This document shows, in pieces, positions 1-9,213 of a DNA stretch of 32,226 nt; the first letter of the stretch is position 1, and the number at the start of each line of letters is the position of its first letter. This stretch comes from Streptomyces sp. E2N166 (GTDB lineage Bacteria; Actinomycetota; Actinomycetes; Streptomycetales; Streptomycetaceae). The translations under genes were made by a program, and so were the position numbers. The stretch spans positions 1,013,633 to 1,045,858 of the forward strand of contig NZ_RAIF01000006.1 of NCBI RefSeq assembly GCF_003671715.1, written 5' to 3'. Below the pieces are notes generated by a model. It made no database searches, was not told where the DNA came from, and saw only the letters and a list, made by a program, of their open reading frames with translations.

Positions 1-66
1 GCGGAGGACGTGGAGGGCGGCGCGACCGTGGACGCGGGGGCGCGGGCACCTCGCCTGCGGGGCTGA
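1..66 (+). CDS. Possible C-terminal end of an upstream gene (partial)
   Basis: The first 21 codons of the window read openly in frame 1 and end in TGA at 64-66. Third positions are almost all G or C, as in real genes of this genome. The peptide is acidic and then basic near its end, with no motif I recognise. It would lie 48 nt upstream of cobF on the same strand. The stretch is too short to separate from chance, so this is only a hint of a gene running in from the left. Confidence 0.25.
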   Translation, partial: AEDVEGGATVDAGARAPRLRG

Positions 67-114
67 GGGCAGCCCGGCCGGGGCGTTGTCAGTGGCGTAC
101 GGCAGACTCGTGGC

Positions 115-888
115 GTGCGGAAGATTCATGTGATCGGTATCGGCGCGGGCGACCCCGACCAGCTCACCCTGCAGGCGGTGAGGGCGCTGCGCGGCACGGA
201 CGTGTTCTTCGTCCTGGACAAGGGCGAGGTGAAGGCCGACCTGGTGCGGCTGCGCCGGGAGATGCTGGAGACGCACGTACCTGAGGGGACGTACCGGATA
301 GTCGAGGCGCGCGACCCCGAGCGGGACCGGAGCGCGGGCGGCACGGCGTACTCCCCCGCCGTCGGGGACTGGCGCAGCGCCCGCGCCGGCATCTACGAGC
401 GGCTGATCGCCGATGAGCTGGGCGAGGACGAGAGCGGTGCCTTCCTGGTGTGGGGCGACCCGGCGCTCTACGACAGCACGCTGGGCATCCTGGAGGAGAT
501 CCTGGAGCGCGGCGCGGTGTCCTTCGAGTACGACGTCGTACCGGGCATCAGCAGCGTCTCCTCACTCGTCGCCCGGCACCGGACCGGGCTGAACCGGGTG
601 GCGCGGCCGGTGCAGATCACCACCGGGCGGCGGCTCGCGGAGGGCTTCCCGGAGGGGGTGGACGACGTCGTGGTGATGCTCGACGCCCACCAGACGTTCC
701 GGCGGTACGCGGACCAGGACATCTACATCTACTGGGGCGCCTATATAGGCACCCCGGACGAGATCCTCGCCTCCGGCCCGATCGCCGAGGCCGCGCCCCG
801 CATCGAGCGGCTGCGCGCCGAGGCGCGGGAGCGCAAGGGCTGGATCATGGACACGTACCTGCTGCGGCGCAACCCGGGCGACGGCTAG
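115..888 (+). CDS. cobF: Precorrin-6A synthase (deacetylating), CobF
   Basis: This is an SAM-dependent methyltransferase of the aerobic cobalamin pathway. The family methylates C-1 of precorrin-5 and releases the acetyl group to give precorrin-6A in the cytoplasm. The 257-residue product is normal for CobF. It opens with the tetrapyrrole-methylase signature [15 protein letters not shown] (about residues 8-22), has the [10 protein letters not shown] segment near residues 113-122 and a [10 protein letters not shown] segment near 142-151. The GTG start at 115 has no recognisable ribosome-binding site. A CAGACT hexamer ends 6 nt before it, so a leaderless mRNA is possible. The next gene on this strand is a drug exporter, and the reductase cobK lies convergently beyond that, so two steps of one pathway sit close together but in different transcripts. 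No B12 riboswitch is visible in the 114 nt upstream. Confidence 0.93.
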   Translation: MRKIHVIGIGAGDPDQLTLQAVRALRGTDVFFVLDKGEVKADLVRLRREMLETHVPEGTYRIVEARDPERDRSAGGTAYSPAVGDWRSARAGIYERLIADELGEDESGAFLVWGDPALYDSTLGILEEILERGAVSFEYDVVPGISSVSSLVARHRTGLNRVARPVQITTGRRLAEGFPEGVDDVVVMLDAHQTFRRYADQDIYIYWGAYIGTPDEILASGPIAEAAPRIERLRAEARERKGWIMDTYLLRRNPGDG

Positions 889-977
889 CCGGACCGACCG
901 CCCGGCCACCCCGAGGGCCGCACCCGGGCGGACCGTCCCCGCATGCGTGGCCGGTGCACCGGTGTGATCGTGACCGT

Positions 978-3053
978 GTGACAGTCGCCGAGGCAACCCC
1001 ACGGAACGCCACCGCCCAGCCGCCCGTGCTCGACAAGCGCCGCCGCAACGTCGTCTTCGTCACGATCATGCTGGGCATGCTGCTCGCGGCCCTCGACCAG
1101 ACGATCGTCGGCACCGCGCTGCCGACGATCGTGTCGGATCTGGGCGGCGGCGAGCACATGTCGTGGGTGGTGACCTCGTACCTGCTCGCCGAGACCGTGG
1201 CCACGGTGCTGGTCGGCAAGTTCGGCGACATGTTCGGCCGCAAGGTCGTCTTCCAGGTCTCGGCGATCGTGTTCATCACGGGCTCGTTCCTGTGCGGGCT
1301 GGCCACCAGCATGCCGCTGCTGATCATCTGGCGGGCGATGCAGGGCGTCGGCGCGGGCGGCCTGATGGTCACGTCGATGGCGCTGATCGCGGACGTCATC
1401 CCGCTGCGGGAGCGCGGCAAGTACCAGGGCGCCATCGGCGCGGTGTTCGGGGTGGCGACAGTCATCGGCCCGCTGCTGGGCGGGTTGTTCACCGACCACC
1501 TGTCCTGGCGCTGGGCCTTCTACGTCAACGTGCCCATCGCGATCGTCGTCGTCATCGCCGCCGCGCGCACCATCCCGGTGGTGAAGTCGGCCGTCCGGCC
1601 CGTCATCGACTATCTGGGCATCGCCCTGGTCGCGGTCGGCGCGAGCGCCCTGATCCTGGCGACGAGCTGGGGCGGCAACGAGTACGGGTGGGGCTCAGCC
1701 GTGATCATCGGCCTGTTCGCGGGCGGGCTGATCGCACTCGGGCTGTTCTGCTGGGTGGAGACCCGGGCGGCCGAACCGATGCTGCCGATGCGGCTGTTCT
1801 CCAGCCCGGTGTTCACCGTCTGCTCGGTCCTCAGCTTCATCGTCGGGTTCGCGATGCTCGGCGCGCTGACGTATCTGCCGACCTACCTGCAGTACGTCGA
1901 CGGCGACTCGGCCACCGTCTCGGGCGTGCGCACGCTGCCGATGGTGGCCGGACTGCTGATCGCCTCGGTCTTCAGCGGGAACGTCGTCAGCAAGACCGGA
2001 CGGTACCGGCTGTTCCCGATCGTGGGCACCCTGGTGATGGGCGTCGGCCTGTATCTGATGTCACTCATGGGGCCGTCCACGGGCGCCTGGCTGGAGTCGC
2101 TGTACATGTTCGTGCTCGGCACGGGCATCGGCCTGTCCATGCAGGTGCTGACCATCGCGGTGCAGAACACCGTCGACTACACCGACCTCGGCACCGCGAC
2201 CTCCGGCGTCACCTTCTTCCGCACGCTGGGCAGCTCCTTCGGCACCGCCGTCTTCGGCACCATCTACGCCAACGCACTCGGTCCCAACCTGCGGGACGGC
2301 GTGTCCGCCGCCGCGGGGACCGGCGCGGCCGATCCGGCCGCGATCAGCAGGGCGGCGACCAGTCCGGAGGGTGTGCACCGGCTGCCGCCGGAAGCGTCGG
2401 TGCCCATCGTCGGCGCGTACGCGGACACCATTCAGACCGTGTTCCTGTGGACGGTCCCGGTCGCGGCGCTCGGCTTCCTCGTCGCGCTGTTCCTCAAGCA
2501 GGTCCAGCTGCGCGACAGCGCCCGGCTGGGCTCCACCGACATGGGTGAGGGCTTCGCCTCACCGCACGACGCCGACAACAGGCGGGCGCTGGAGGCCTCC
2601 GTCGGAAAGATCATCGGCAGTACGGAGCTGGACACCGCGCGCCGGATCATCGCGGACAGCGACACCCGGCTCGACGTCGCCGGTGCCTGGGCCGTCATGC
2701 AGGTCGAGCTGTTCACGCGGCTGGTCGGGCACGCCGGCCTCGGTCTGATCGCGGCTCGCCGCCGGCTGCCGCCGGAGGTGCTGCTGCCGGTCTTCGACCG
2801 CATGGTCGAGGAGGGTTTCCTGACCCGCCACGGCTCCCTGCTCTCCCACACCGACGCCGGCGCCCGCGAGGCCCTGGTCATCGGCCGGGCCTGGTCGGCG
2901 TGGCTGGAGGACCGGGTGGAGCAGGACATCGGCCGGCCCTCGGACACGGACCTGCGTGCCGCGGTCGACTCGATCGCCAAGCGGCTGCTGGTCGAGGACC
3001 TGAGCAGCGGTCTGCCGGAGCGCGTGCGGCAGCCGGTCACGGCGGCCCGCTGA
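978..3053 (+). CDS. DHA2-family (EmrB/QacA-type) MFS drug exporter with C-terminal winged-helix domain
   Basis: A 691-residue membrane protein. Residues about 20-510 form a 14-helix major facilitator with DHA2 signatures: [19 protein letters not shown] in helix 1, [13 protein letters not shown] in the loop 2-3 motif A, and [16 protein letters not shown] in the motif C region. Known family members expel drugs or other amphipathic molecules by proton antiport. About 175 soluble residues follow the last helix. They include [21 protein letters not shown], which looks like a MarR-type recognition helix and wing, so the tail is probably a cytoplasmic winged helix. The frame is open far upstream inside cobF, but the start is set at GTG 978, where MFS similarity begins. 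No Shine-Dalgarno is seen. The last 17 nt overlap the convergent cobK. The substrate cannot be told. Confidence 0.9.
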   Translation: MTVAEATPRNATAQPPVLDKRRRNVVFVTIMLGMLLAALDQTIVGTALPTIVSDLGGGEHMSWVVTSYLLAETVATVLVGKFGDMFGRKVVFQVSAIVFITGSFLCGLATSMPLLIIWRAMQGVGAGGLMVTSMALIADVIPLRERGKYQGAIGAVFGVATVIGPLLGGLFTDHLSWRWAFYVNVPIAIVVVIAAARTIPVVKSAVRPVIDYLGIALVAVGASALILATSWGGNEYGWGSAVIIGLFAGGLIALGLFCWVETRAAEPMLPMRLFSSPVFTVCSVLSFIVGFAMLGALTYLPTYLQYVDGDSATVSGVRTLPMVAGLLIASVFSGNVVSKTGRYRLFPIVGTLVMGVGLYLMSLMGPSTGAWLESLYMFVLGTGIGLSMQVLTIAVQNTVDYTDLGTATSGVTFFRTLGSSFGTAVFGTIYANALGPNLRDGVSAAAGTGAADPAAISRAATSPEGVHRLPPEASVPIVGAYADTIQTVFLWTVPVAALGFLVALFLKQVQLRDSARLGSTDMGEGFASPHDADNRRALEASVGKIIGSTELDTARRIIADSDTRLDVAGAWAVMQVELFTRLVGHAGLGLIAARRRLPPEVLLPVFDRMVEEGFLTRHGSLLSHTDAGAREALVIGRAWSAWLEDRVEQDIGRPSDTDLRAAVDSIAKRLLVEDLSSGLPERVRQPVTAAR

Positions 3054-3810
3054 GCCCCAGCCGCTCCAGCCGCTCCACGGCCGCCGGGACGCCGGGTACC
3101 ACGTCCGCGCCCCGAGGCAGCGGGGGCCTGCGGACGACCACCACCGGGAGAGCCAGCTCGCGGGCCGCCGTGAGCTTGGCCGCGGTGGCCGCTCCCCCGC
3201 TGTCCTTGGTCACCAGTACGTCGATGCGGTGGTCGCGCAGGAGGGCCGTCTCGTCGGCCTCGGTGAACGGGCCGCGGGCCAGCAGCACGCGTGTGTCCGG
3301 TGGGAGGGGCGGCTCGGGGTGCTCCACCGAGCGGGCGACGAAGTGGTGGTCGGGCAGGTGCGCGAAGGCCGCCAGGCCCAGTCGGCCGGTGGTCAGGAAG
3401 ACGCGGCGGCCGAGGTCCGGCAGCAGGTCGGCCGCCTCGGCGAGGGAGGCGGCCGAATGCCAGTGGTCTCCTGGTCCGGCCTGCCAGCCGGGGCGGCGCA
3501 GGATCACCGCGGGGGTGCCGGTGGCCGCCGCGGCGCGGACCGCGTTCGCCGTGATCGTCTCGGCGAACGGGTGGGTCGCGTCGACGAGGGCGTCCACGTG
3601 CTGATCGCGCAGCCAGGCGGCCAGCCCCTCGGGTCCGCCGAAGCCGCCGGTCCGCACCTCCCCGGCCAGGGAGCCGGGCCGGGTCACGCGTCCCGCGAGA
3701 GAGGTGGTGACGCGGACGCCGGATCGCGCCGCCAGATCGGCGGCCAGGCGGCGGGCCTCGGTGGTGCCGCCGAGGATCAGCACGTGCGGGGACGGGGGGA
3801 GGCGGGACAT
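3037..3810 (-). CDS. cobK: Precorrin-6A reductase, CobK
   Basis: This enzyme reduces precorrin-6A to dihydro-precorrin-6 (6B) with NADPH, the step that follows CobF in aerobic B12 synthesis. The 257-residue product has the N-terminal nucleotide-binding motif [13 protein letters not shown] (about residues 11-23), the family hallmark DATHPFA near residue 78, and a [15 protein letters not shown] segment in the C-terminal half. An upstream open extension exists, but ATG 3810 starts the recognisable domain. TAGTCT (3818-3823) sits exactly 7 nt before this ATG with no Shine-Dalgarno, so a leaderless transcript is likely. The gene follows the TSUP permease on the same strand after 56 nt, and its 3' end overlaps the convergent exporter by 17 nt. 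Confidence 0.92.
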   Translation of the reverse strand: MSRLPPSPHVLILGGTTEARRLAADLAARSGVRVTTSLAGRVTRPGSLAGEVRTGGFGGPEGLAAWLRDQHVDALVDATHPFAETITANAVRAAAATGTPAVILRRPGWQAGPGDHWHSAASLAEAADLLPDLGRRVFLTTGRLGLAAFAHLPDHHFVARSVEHPEPPLPPDTRVLLARGPFTEADETALLRDHRIDVLVTKDSGGAATAAKLTAARELALPVVVVRRPPLPRGADVVPGVPAAVERLERLGLSGPP

Positions 3811-3817
3811 GGCGTCG

Positions 3818-3823
3818 AGACTA
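3818..3823 (-). promoter_or_regulatory. Candidate -10 box of a leaderless cobK promoter
   Basis: TAGTCT on the minus strand fits the actinomycete TAnnnT consensus. It is followed by 7 nt and then the cobK ATG, which is the geometry of a leaderless transcript. No convincing -35 hexamer is visible. Confidence 0.45.
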
Positions 3824-3866
3824 GGGCCTTTCCCGCGACCTTTCCGCCGGACAGGCCTACGGTCCG

Positions 3867-4643
3867 TCAGGGCAGCAGGAGCTGGAGGCCCCCCACCACC
3901 GTCGCCGCGATCACCAGCCGCTCGAACAGACGTTGATTGATCCGGCTCACAGCCCATTTGCCGATGAACGCCCCGGGCACCACGAAGACCACGAGCGCGG
4001 CGTCGAGAAGCAGCGAGCGGCCGTCGATCAGGCCGAGGCCGGCGCTGAAGGGCAGCTTGGAGACGTTGACGATCAGGAAGAAGAAGGCCGACGTGCCCAG
4101 GAAGCCGAGCTTGCGGAAGCCCGCGGAGAGGAGATACATCGACATCACGGGGCCGCCCGCGTTGGCGACCATCGTGGTGAAGCCGCCGAGGACGCCGTAC
4201 GAGCGGGCCTTCACACGGCCGGTCCGTGAGGCGATCTCGTCGGGCTGCCCGTCCGCGTCGGCGGCCTGCCGCCGACGCCACATCGTCACCCCTGCCATGA
4301 AGAGCAGGATCACGCCGATCGACGACCGTACGATCGCGTCGTCGGCCCACACCAGGAACAGGGTGCCCGCGACCACGCCGACCGCCACCGCCGGGAACAG
4401 CCGCCACAGCGTGGGCCAGTGCGCGTGGCGCCGGTAGGTGAGCACGGCCAGGATGTCACCGGCGATCAGCACCGGCAGCAGGATGCCGGTGGAGGCGCGG
4501 GCGGGCAGGACCGCCGCGAAGATCGCGAGACTGACCGTGTTGGCCCCGCTCACGGCGGTCTTGGAGAAGCCGACGAGCAGGGCCGCGAAGGCGAGTGCGG
4601 CGAATTCCCAGCCGGTGAGGTGCCACAGCGTCATGGTGTCCAT
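3867..4643 (-). CDS. TSUP (TauE/SafE) family membrane permease
   Basis: A hydrophobic protein of about 258 residues with roughly eight membrane segments. The family moves sulfite, sulfonates or other small sulfur-containing anions, though substrates of most members are unknown. Supporting features are the N-terminal repeat with LLVGFSKTAVSGAN and the matching second-half repeat with GGFTTMVANAGGPVMSMYLL, the paired glycine-rich re-entrant motifs of TSUP proteins. Three starts are possible: GTG 4667, ATG 4643 and ATG 4634. None has a clear ribosome-binding site. I chose 4643 because a small hairpin (4664-4678) overlaps the GTG. The gene lies 66 nt after the acyl-CoA ligase and 56 nt before cobK on the same strand, so it may be cotranscribed with either. 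No link to cobalt transport can be shown. Confidence 0.85.
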   Translation of the reverse strand: MDTMTLWHLTGWEFAALAFAALLVGFSKTAVSGANTVSLAIFAAVLPARASTGILLPVLIAGDILAVLTYRRHAHWPTLWRLFPAVAVGVVAGTLFLVWADDAIVRSSIGVILLFMAGVTMWRRRQAADADGQPDEIASRTGRVKARSYGVLGGFTTMVANAGGPVMSMYLLSAGFRKLGFLGTSAFFFLIVNVSKLPFSAGLGLIDGRSLLLDAALVVFVVPGAFIGKWAVSRINQRLFERLVIAATVVGGLQLLLP

Positions 4644-4709
4644 TGCGGGCACCGATGCTATGTGCACCTGTCCGGTGCCCGTAAGCGCCGTCTCGCCAGG
4701 TGGCCCCCC

Positions 4710-6218
4710 TTAGCCGGCCGCGTACCGCACCCGCAGTTCCCGCTTCAGGACCTTCATGCTCGGGCCCAGCGGCAGCGCGTCCGCGAACTCCACGCGGCGC
4801 GGGTACTTGTACTTGCCGAGGTACCGCTTGGACCACTCGGTGACCTCGGCGGCGTCCGGCGTCGCGTCGGGGGCCGGGACGACGACGGCGCACACCTCCT
4901 CGCCGTGCAGTTCGTCCGGGAGGCCGATGACGGCTACCTGCGCGATGCCGGGGTGGCGCATCAGCACCTCCTCGACCTCGCGCGGATAGACGTTGTAACC
5001 GCCGCGGATGATGATGTCCTTCTTGCGGTCGACGATCCGGAGGAACCCGTCGTCGTCCTTGGTACCGAGGTCCCCGGTGCGGAACCAGCCGTCGACGAGC
5101 GCCTCGGCGGTGGCTTCCGGGCGGCCCAGGTAGCCGGAGAAGACGTTGTGGCCGCGTACGACGACCTCGCCCAGCTCACCGGGCGGCAGCAGCTCGACGC
5201 GGTCCTCGGCCTCCGCGCGGGCGATCTCCACGTCCACGCCCCACAGAGGGTGCCCGATGGTGCCGGGCCTGGCACCGAACACCGGCTGGTTCACGGCCGC
5301 CGCCGGGGAGGTCTCCGACAGCCCGTACCCCTCGTAGATCTTCGCGCCGAAGGCCTCCTCGAACCGCTCCAGGACGGCCACCGGCAGCGAGGCACCGCCG
5401 GAGATGCACACCCGCAGGCCGGGCAGGGCGTCGGCCCCGGCGGCCGCGGCGGCGAGGGCGACGAACATGGTCGGGACGCCGTGGAAGGTGTTGACCTTCT
5501 CCCGCACCATCAGCTCGATCGCGCGCGCGGCGTCGAAGCGCGGCAGCAGGACGAGGGTGGCTCCGGCGCGCCAGGTGGAGTTCAGGGAGACGGTCTGGCC
5601 GAAGGCGTGGAACAGCGGCAGCGCGCCGAGGGCTGTGTCGTCGGGCCGGATGTCGTTGGCGTCGAAGGCGTTGACGGTCGCGTTCATCACCAGGTTGAAG
5701 TGGCTGAGCACGGCGCCCTTGGGGACGCCGGTGGTACCGCTGGTGTAGAAGACGACGGCGGGGTCGTCGGCGTCGCGGGTGACGTAGGAGGGCAGTGGCT
5801 CGGCGTCGGCCGCGAGCTTGTCCAGCTCGTCGCCGAGGGTGACGACCCGTACGCCCGCCTCCCGCGCGGCGGCCGCTCCGTCCGCCTGTGCCGGGTGGCA
5901 CAGCAGAAGGGTGGCGCCGCTGTCGCGCAGGACGTGCTCGACCTCCGACGGTGACAGCAGCAGGTGGACGGGGACGACGACGCCGCCGGTCGCGGCGATG
6001 GCGTAGTACGCCTGCGGGAATTCGGCGGTGTTCGGCGCCATCAGCGCGACCCGGTCCCCCGGCCGGATCCCCAGGCCGGTGAGGGCGCCGGCCTGGGCCC
6101 GGGCCCGCTGCCACACCTCGGCGAAGGTCAGCCGCAGGTCACCCTCGACCAGCGCCTCCTTGTCGGGGCGGCGCCGGGCGTTCTCGGCGAGGATGGCGGC
6201 GACGGAGAGGGTTGCCAT
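4710..6218 (-). CDS. Long-chain fatty-acid/acyl-CoA ligase (AMP-forming)
   Basis: A 502-residue ANL-superfamily adenylating enzyme. The family activates a carboxylic acid with ATP and transfers the acyl group to CoA. Core motifs are complete: the phosphate loop YTSGTTGVPKG (residues 158-168), YGLSETSPA (A5), WFRTGDL (A7), the hinge motif with IVDRKKDIIIRGGYNVYP (A8), and a C-terminal Lys in PSMKVLKREL (about K489, A10). Residues GGYNVYPREVEE are typical of fatty-acid CoA ligases. ATG 6218 is preceded by GGAG about 10 nt upstream; the frame stays open further upstream but without similarity. The gene lies 154 nt downstream of a thiolase on the same strand, which suggests activation of an acid that is then thiolysed in beta-oxidation. 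Chain length is unknown. Confidence 0.93.
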   Translation of the reverse strand: MATLSVAAILAENARRRPDKEALVEGDLRLTFAEVWQRARAQAGALTGLGIRPGDRVALMAPNTAEFPQAYYAIAATGGVVVPVHLLLSPSEVEHVLRDSGATLLLCHPAQADGAAAAREAGVRVVTLGDELDKLAADAEPLPSYVTRDADDPAVVFYTSGTTGVPKGAVLSHFNLVMNATVNAFDANDIRPDDTALGALPLFHAFGQTVSLNSTWRAGATLVLLPRFDAARAIELMVREKVNTFHGVPTMFVALAAAAAGADALPGLRVCISGGASLPVAVLERFEEAFGAKIYEGYGLSETSPAAAVNQPVFGARPGTIGHPLWGVDVEIARAEAEDRVELLPPGELGEVVVRGHNVFSGYLGRPEATAEALVDGWFRTGDLGTKDDDGFLRIVDRKKDIIIRGGYNVYPREVEEVLMRHPGIAQVAVIGLPDELHGEEVCAVVVPAPDATPDAAEVTEWSKRYLGKYKYPRRVEFADALPLGPSMKVLKRELRVRYAAG

Positions 6219-6233
6219 GGGGTGTTGCTCCGT

Positions 6234-6255
6234 TTCCTTGCTGCTTCCTTGCTGC
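6234..6255. repeat. 11-bp direct tandem repeat with adjacent hairpin in the ligase leader
   Basis: TTCCTTGCTGC occurs twice head to tail. It is followed by GCTGCGG-ct-CCGCAGC (6251-6266), a perfect 7-bp stem that overlaps the second repeat. The block lies in the 154-nt gap between thiolase and ligase, just upstream of the ligase ribosome-binding site. It may be replication slippage or an mRNA structure element; no known function can be assigned. Confidence 0.5.
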
Positions 6256-6372
6256 GGCTCCGCAGCGGGGCGGATGATGTGCGTCCGGCTGGGGCTGGGG
6301 GTCGTCCGGATCAGGCCGGCTCCGGGACGGCGCCTTGCCTCGCGGCACCGGCAGGATCCGAACGACACCCCC

Positions 6373-7560
<1,188 letters not shown>

Positions 7561-7609
7561 GGGGGGACTCCTGACCGTCACTCGGTCGCCGGACGGCGAA
7601 CGAACACTT

Positions 7610-7626
7610 AATTAGCACTGCTAGTT
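7610..7626. promoter_or_regulatory. 17-bp inverted repeat, candidate operator between thiolase and hydrolase
   Basis: AATTAGCACTGCTAGTT is an odd-length inverted repeat centred on 7618, with 7 of 8 arm positions paired (mismatch 7612/7624). It sits in a strikingly AT-rich island of an otherwise GC-rich genome, 50 nt from the thiolase start and 74 nt from the hydrolase start. Such a site could bind a TetR- or GntR-type dimer that controls both directions. No regulator gene is adjacent. Confidence 0.55.
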
Positions 7627-7699
7627 TTGGACTATAGACCGCCGGGCGGCTCCCTGGGAAGATCCTCCGGTGACCTTCACCGACGCAGCTGGAGGAGAG

Positions 7700-8509
7700 A
7701 TGACCGAGGCCCGCGAGCACGTCCTGAGCGGAACGCGGGGACGGCTCACCGCCCGCGAGTGGCCGGCCGGGCGGCCCGTGTACGTGGCGCTGCTGGTGCA
7801 CGGATACGGCGAGCACATCGGCCGCTACGACGAGGTGGCCGGTGTCCTGACCGGGCACGGCGCGGCCGTCTACGGCGCCGACCACGCCGGACACGGGCGG
7901 TCGGACGGCGAACGGGTGCTGATCGAGGACTTCGAGGACGTGGTCACCGACGTGCACACCGTGGCGGAGCGGGCCCGGACCGACCACCCCGGCCTCCCGG
8001 TGGTCATGATCGGACACTCCATGGGCGGCCTGATCGCGTCCCGCTACGCCCAGCGCCACCCCGGCGAGCTGACCGCACTGGTGCTGTCCGGGCCGGTCAT
8101 CGGCGACTGGGAGCTGCCGCGCACGCTGCTCGGCCTTCCCGAGATCCCCGACACCCCGATCAGCCCGTCCTCGCTCTCCCGGGACCCGGCGGTCGGCGCG
8201 GCGTACGCGGCGGACCCGCTGGTGTGGCACGGCCCCATGAAGCGGCCGACGGCGGAGGCGTTCGTACGGACCCTGGACACCGTGGCCGAGGGCGGCGACG
8301 TCGGCCGGCTCCCGCTGCTGTGGGCGCACGGCGACGACGACCGGCTGGTACCGCTGCCGGGCAGCCGCGTCGGCGTCGAACGGCTCAGCGGCGGCGACCT
8401 GACCGAGCGGATCTACCCGGGCGCCCGGCACGAGATCTTCAACGAGACGAACCGGGCGGAGGTGTTCACCGACGTCACGCGCTTCCTGGACGGCGTACTC
8501 GCCCGCTGA
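7700..8509 (+). CDS. Alpha/beta hydrolase, monoacylglycerol lipase-like
   Basis: A 269-residue soluble serine hydrolase of the Hydrolase_4/monoacylglycerol lipase group. The oxyanion motif HGYGEHIGRY (residues 34-43) is the family hallmark. The triad can be read as Ser107 in GHSMGG, Asp214 in HGDDDRLV and His244 in GARHEIFNE. Known relatives release fatty acids from monoacylglycerols or lysophospholipids. ATG 7700 follows a strong GGAGGAG site at 4 nt spacing, so it is preferred over the GTG 30 nt upstream. It is divergent from the thiolase and ligase pair. A plausible reading is that it supplies fatty acids that the ligase activates and the thiolase shortens, but this is inferred from position only. 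Confidence 0.92.
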   Translation: MTEAREHVLSGTRGRLTAREWPAGRPVYVALLVHGYGEHIGRYDEVAGVLTGHGAAVYGADHAGHGRSDGERVLIEDFEDVVTDVHTVAERARTDHPGLPVVMIGHSMGGLIASRYAQRHPGELTALVLSGPVIGDWELPRTLLGLPEIPDTPISPSSLSRDPAVGAAYAADPLVWHGPMKRPTAEAFVRTLDTVAEGGDVGRLPLLWAHGDDDRLVPLPGSRVGVERLSGGDLTERIYPGARHEIFNETNRAEVFTDVTRFLDGVLAR

Positions 8510-8512
8510 GCG

Positions 8513-8569
8513 GCCGGGCGTTCGCCCCGGCGCCCCGGCGTCCCGGCGTCCCGGCGGGCGTTTGCCCGC
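8513..8569 (+). terminator. Two small hairpins after the hydrolase, possible terminator
   Basis: GCCGGG (8513-8518) pairs with CCCGGC (8526-8531), starting 4 nt after the hydrolase stop. A second perfect 6-bp stem GCGGGC-GTTT-GCCCGC spans 8554-8569. Between them lie two copies of TCCCGGCG. There is no T-tract, which is usual in this group, so termination is likely but not certain. The second hairpin ends 25 nt before the Wbl start and could also affect that mRNA. Confidence 0.4.
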
Positions 8570-8594
8570 GAGCCCCATGGGCACCCGCGCCCCC

Positions 8595-8933
8595 ATGGAG
8601 TGGTTGCGCCGCGCCGCCTGCGTGGATGAGGACCCCGAACTGTTCTTCCCGGTGGGCACGGCCGGACCGGCTCTGCGGGACACCGAGGCCGCCAAAGACG
8701 TCTGTGCCCGGTGCCCGGTGAGCGCCCAGTGCCTGGCGTTCGCCCTGGAGCTGGGGCAGACGTCGGGCGTGTGGGGAGGCACCGGCGAGGAGGAGCGTGT
8801 CGCTCTGCTCCGTACGACCGCGCAGTACACGCATGCGCACGACTACGCACGTACGCACGACGGAATGAGGGGCAACTCATGGCCGACGCCCTCGAACTCG
8901 ACGCGCTGTGGGAGGACTTCCACCGCGTCGTGA
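8595..8933 (+). CDS. WhiB-like (Wbl) iron-sulfur transcription regulator
   Basis: The product has the four invariant cysteines that hold a [4Fe-4S] cluster: Cys9, Cys37, Cys40 and Cys46 (C-x27-C-x2-C-x5-C). It then has the GVWGGTGEEER turn of the family. Wbl proteins act in actinobacterial development, redox sensing and resistance, usually with a sigma factor. The start is uncertain: ATG 8595 gives MEWLRRAAC, as in many Wbl proteins, while ATG 8577 is also possible and neither has a good ribosome-binding site. After the usual end of the domain (near residue 80) the frame continues about 30 residues. The last 55 nt overlap the DUF3140 gene in another frame, so the tail is probably not functionally constrained. 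It may be cotranscribed with DUF3140. Confidence 0.88.
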   Translation: MEWLRRAACVDEDPELFFPVGTAGPALRDTEAAKDVCARCPVSAQCLAFALELGQTSGVWGGTGEEERVALLRTTAQYTHAHDYARTHDGMRGNSWPTPSNSTRCGRTSTAS

Positions 8934-9211
8934 ACATGACCTCCGCGGAACTCTCGGACTGGCTCCGGGTGCGCGACTCCGGCGAGCTGACCGAGCCGTT
9001 GCCGGACGACGCCGGCTCACCGCTGGGGCAGCACGTCCTGGCCATCCTGCAGAAGCGGCGCACGGACCTGACGGAGGACGACCTCCGGGCGATGCGCAAG
9101 GTCGTGGACACCGTGACGTCGCAGACCGACCTGGAGAACGAGCCCCGGTCCGAGGACACCCGGCTCAGGCACCGGCTCATGACGGTCGGTCACGACCCGC
9201 TGAAACCGTAG
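8879..9211 (+). CDS. DUF3140 family protein
   Basis: A 110-residue, acidic, soluble protein matching the actinobacterial DUF3140 pattern: ELDALWEDFHRVVNMTSAEL at the N-terminus, EPLPDDAG in the middle, and an ILQKRRTDLTEDDLRAMRKVV helix. The function of the family is unknown. ATG 8879 has a weak GAGGGG site 5 nt upstream and lies inside the end of the Wbl reading frame. The following HhH gene starts 2 nt after its stop, so Wbl, DUF3140 and HhH look like one transcript. The charged helical C-terminus lacks membrane segments. The family assignment is by remembered sequence pattern. Confidence 0.82.
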   Translation: MADALELDALWEDFHRVVNMTSAELSDWLRVRDSGELTEPLPDDAGSPLGQHVLAILQKRRTDLTEDDLRAMRKVVDTVTSQTDLENEPRSEDTRLRHRLMTVGHDPLKP

Positions 9212-9213
9212 CC

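Noticed and set aside
1..114. A cobalamin riboswitch before cobF
   Set aside because: No B12-box-like element or suitable stem was seen, and the possible leaderless start leaves no room. Sequence further upstream is not available.
450..977. N-terminal extension of the MFS exporter frame into cobF
   Set aside because: This part is Arg/Gly/Pro-rich shadow sequence of cobF with no membrane character. MFS similarity begins just after GTG 978.
7613..7621. Resemblance of TTAGCACT to one arm of the CIRCE element bound by HrcA
   Set aside because: The partner arm GAGTGCTAA at 9-nt spacing is absent, and no heat-shock gene is nearby. The site forms a different, closely spaced palindrome.
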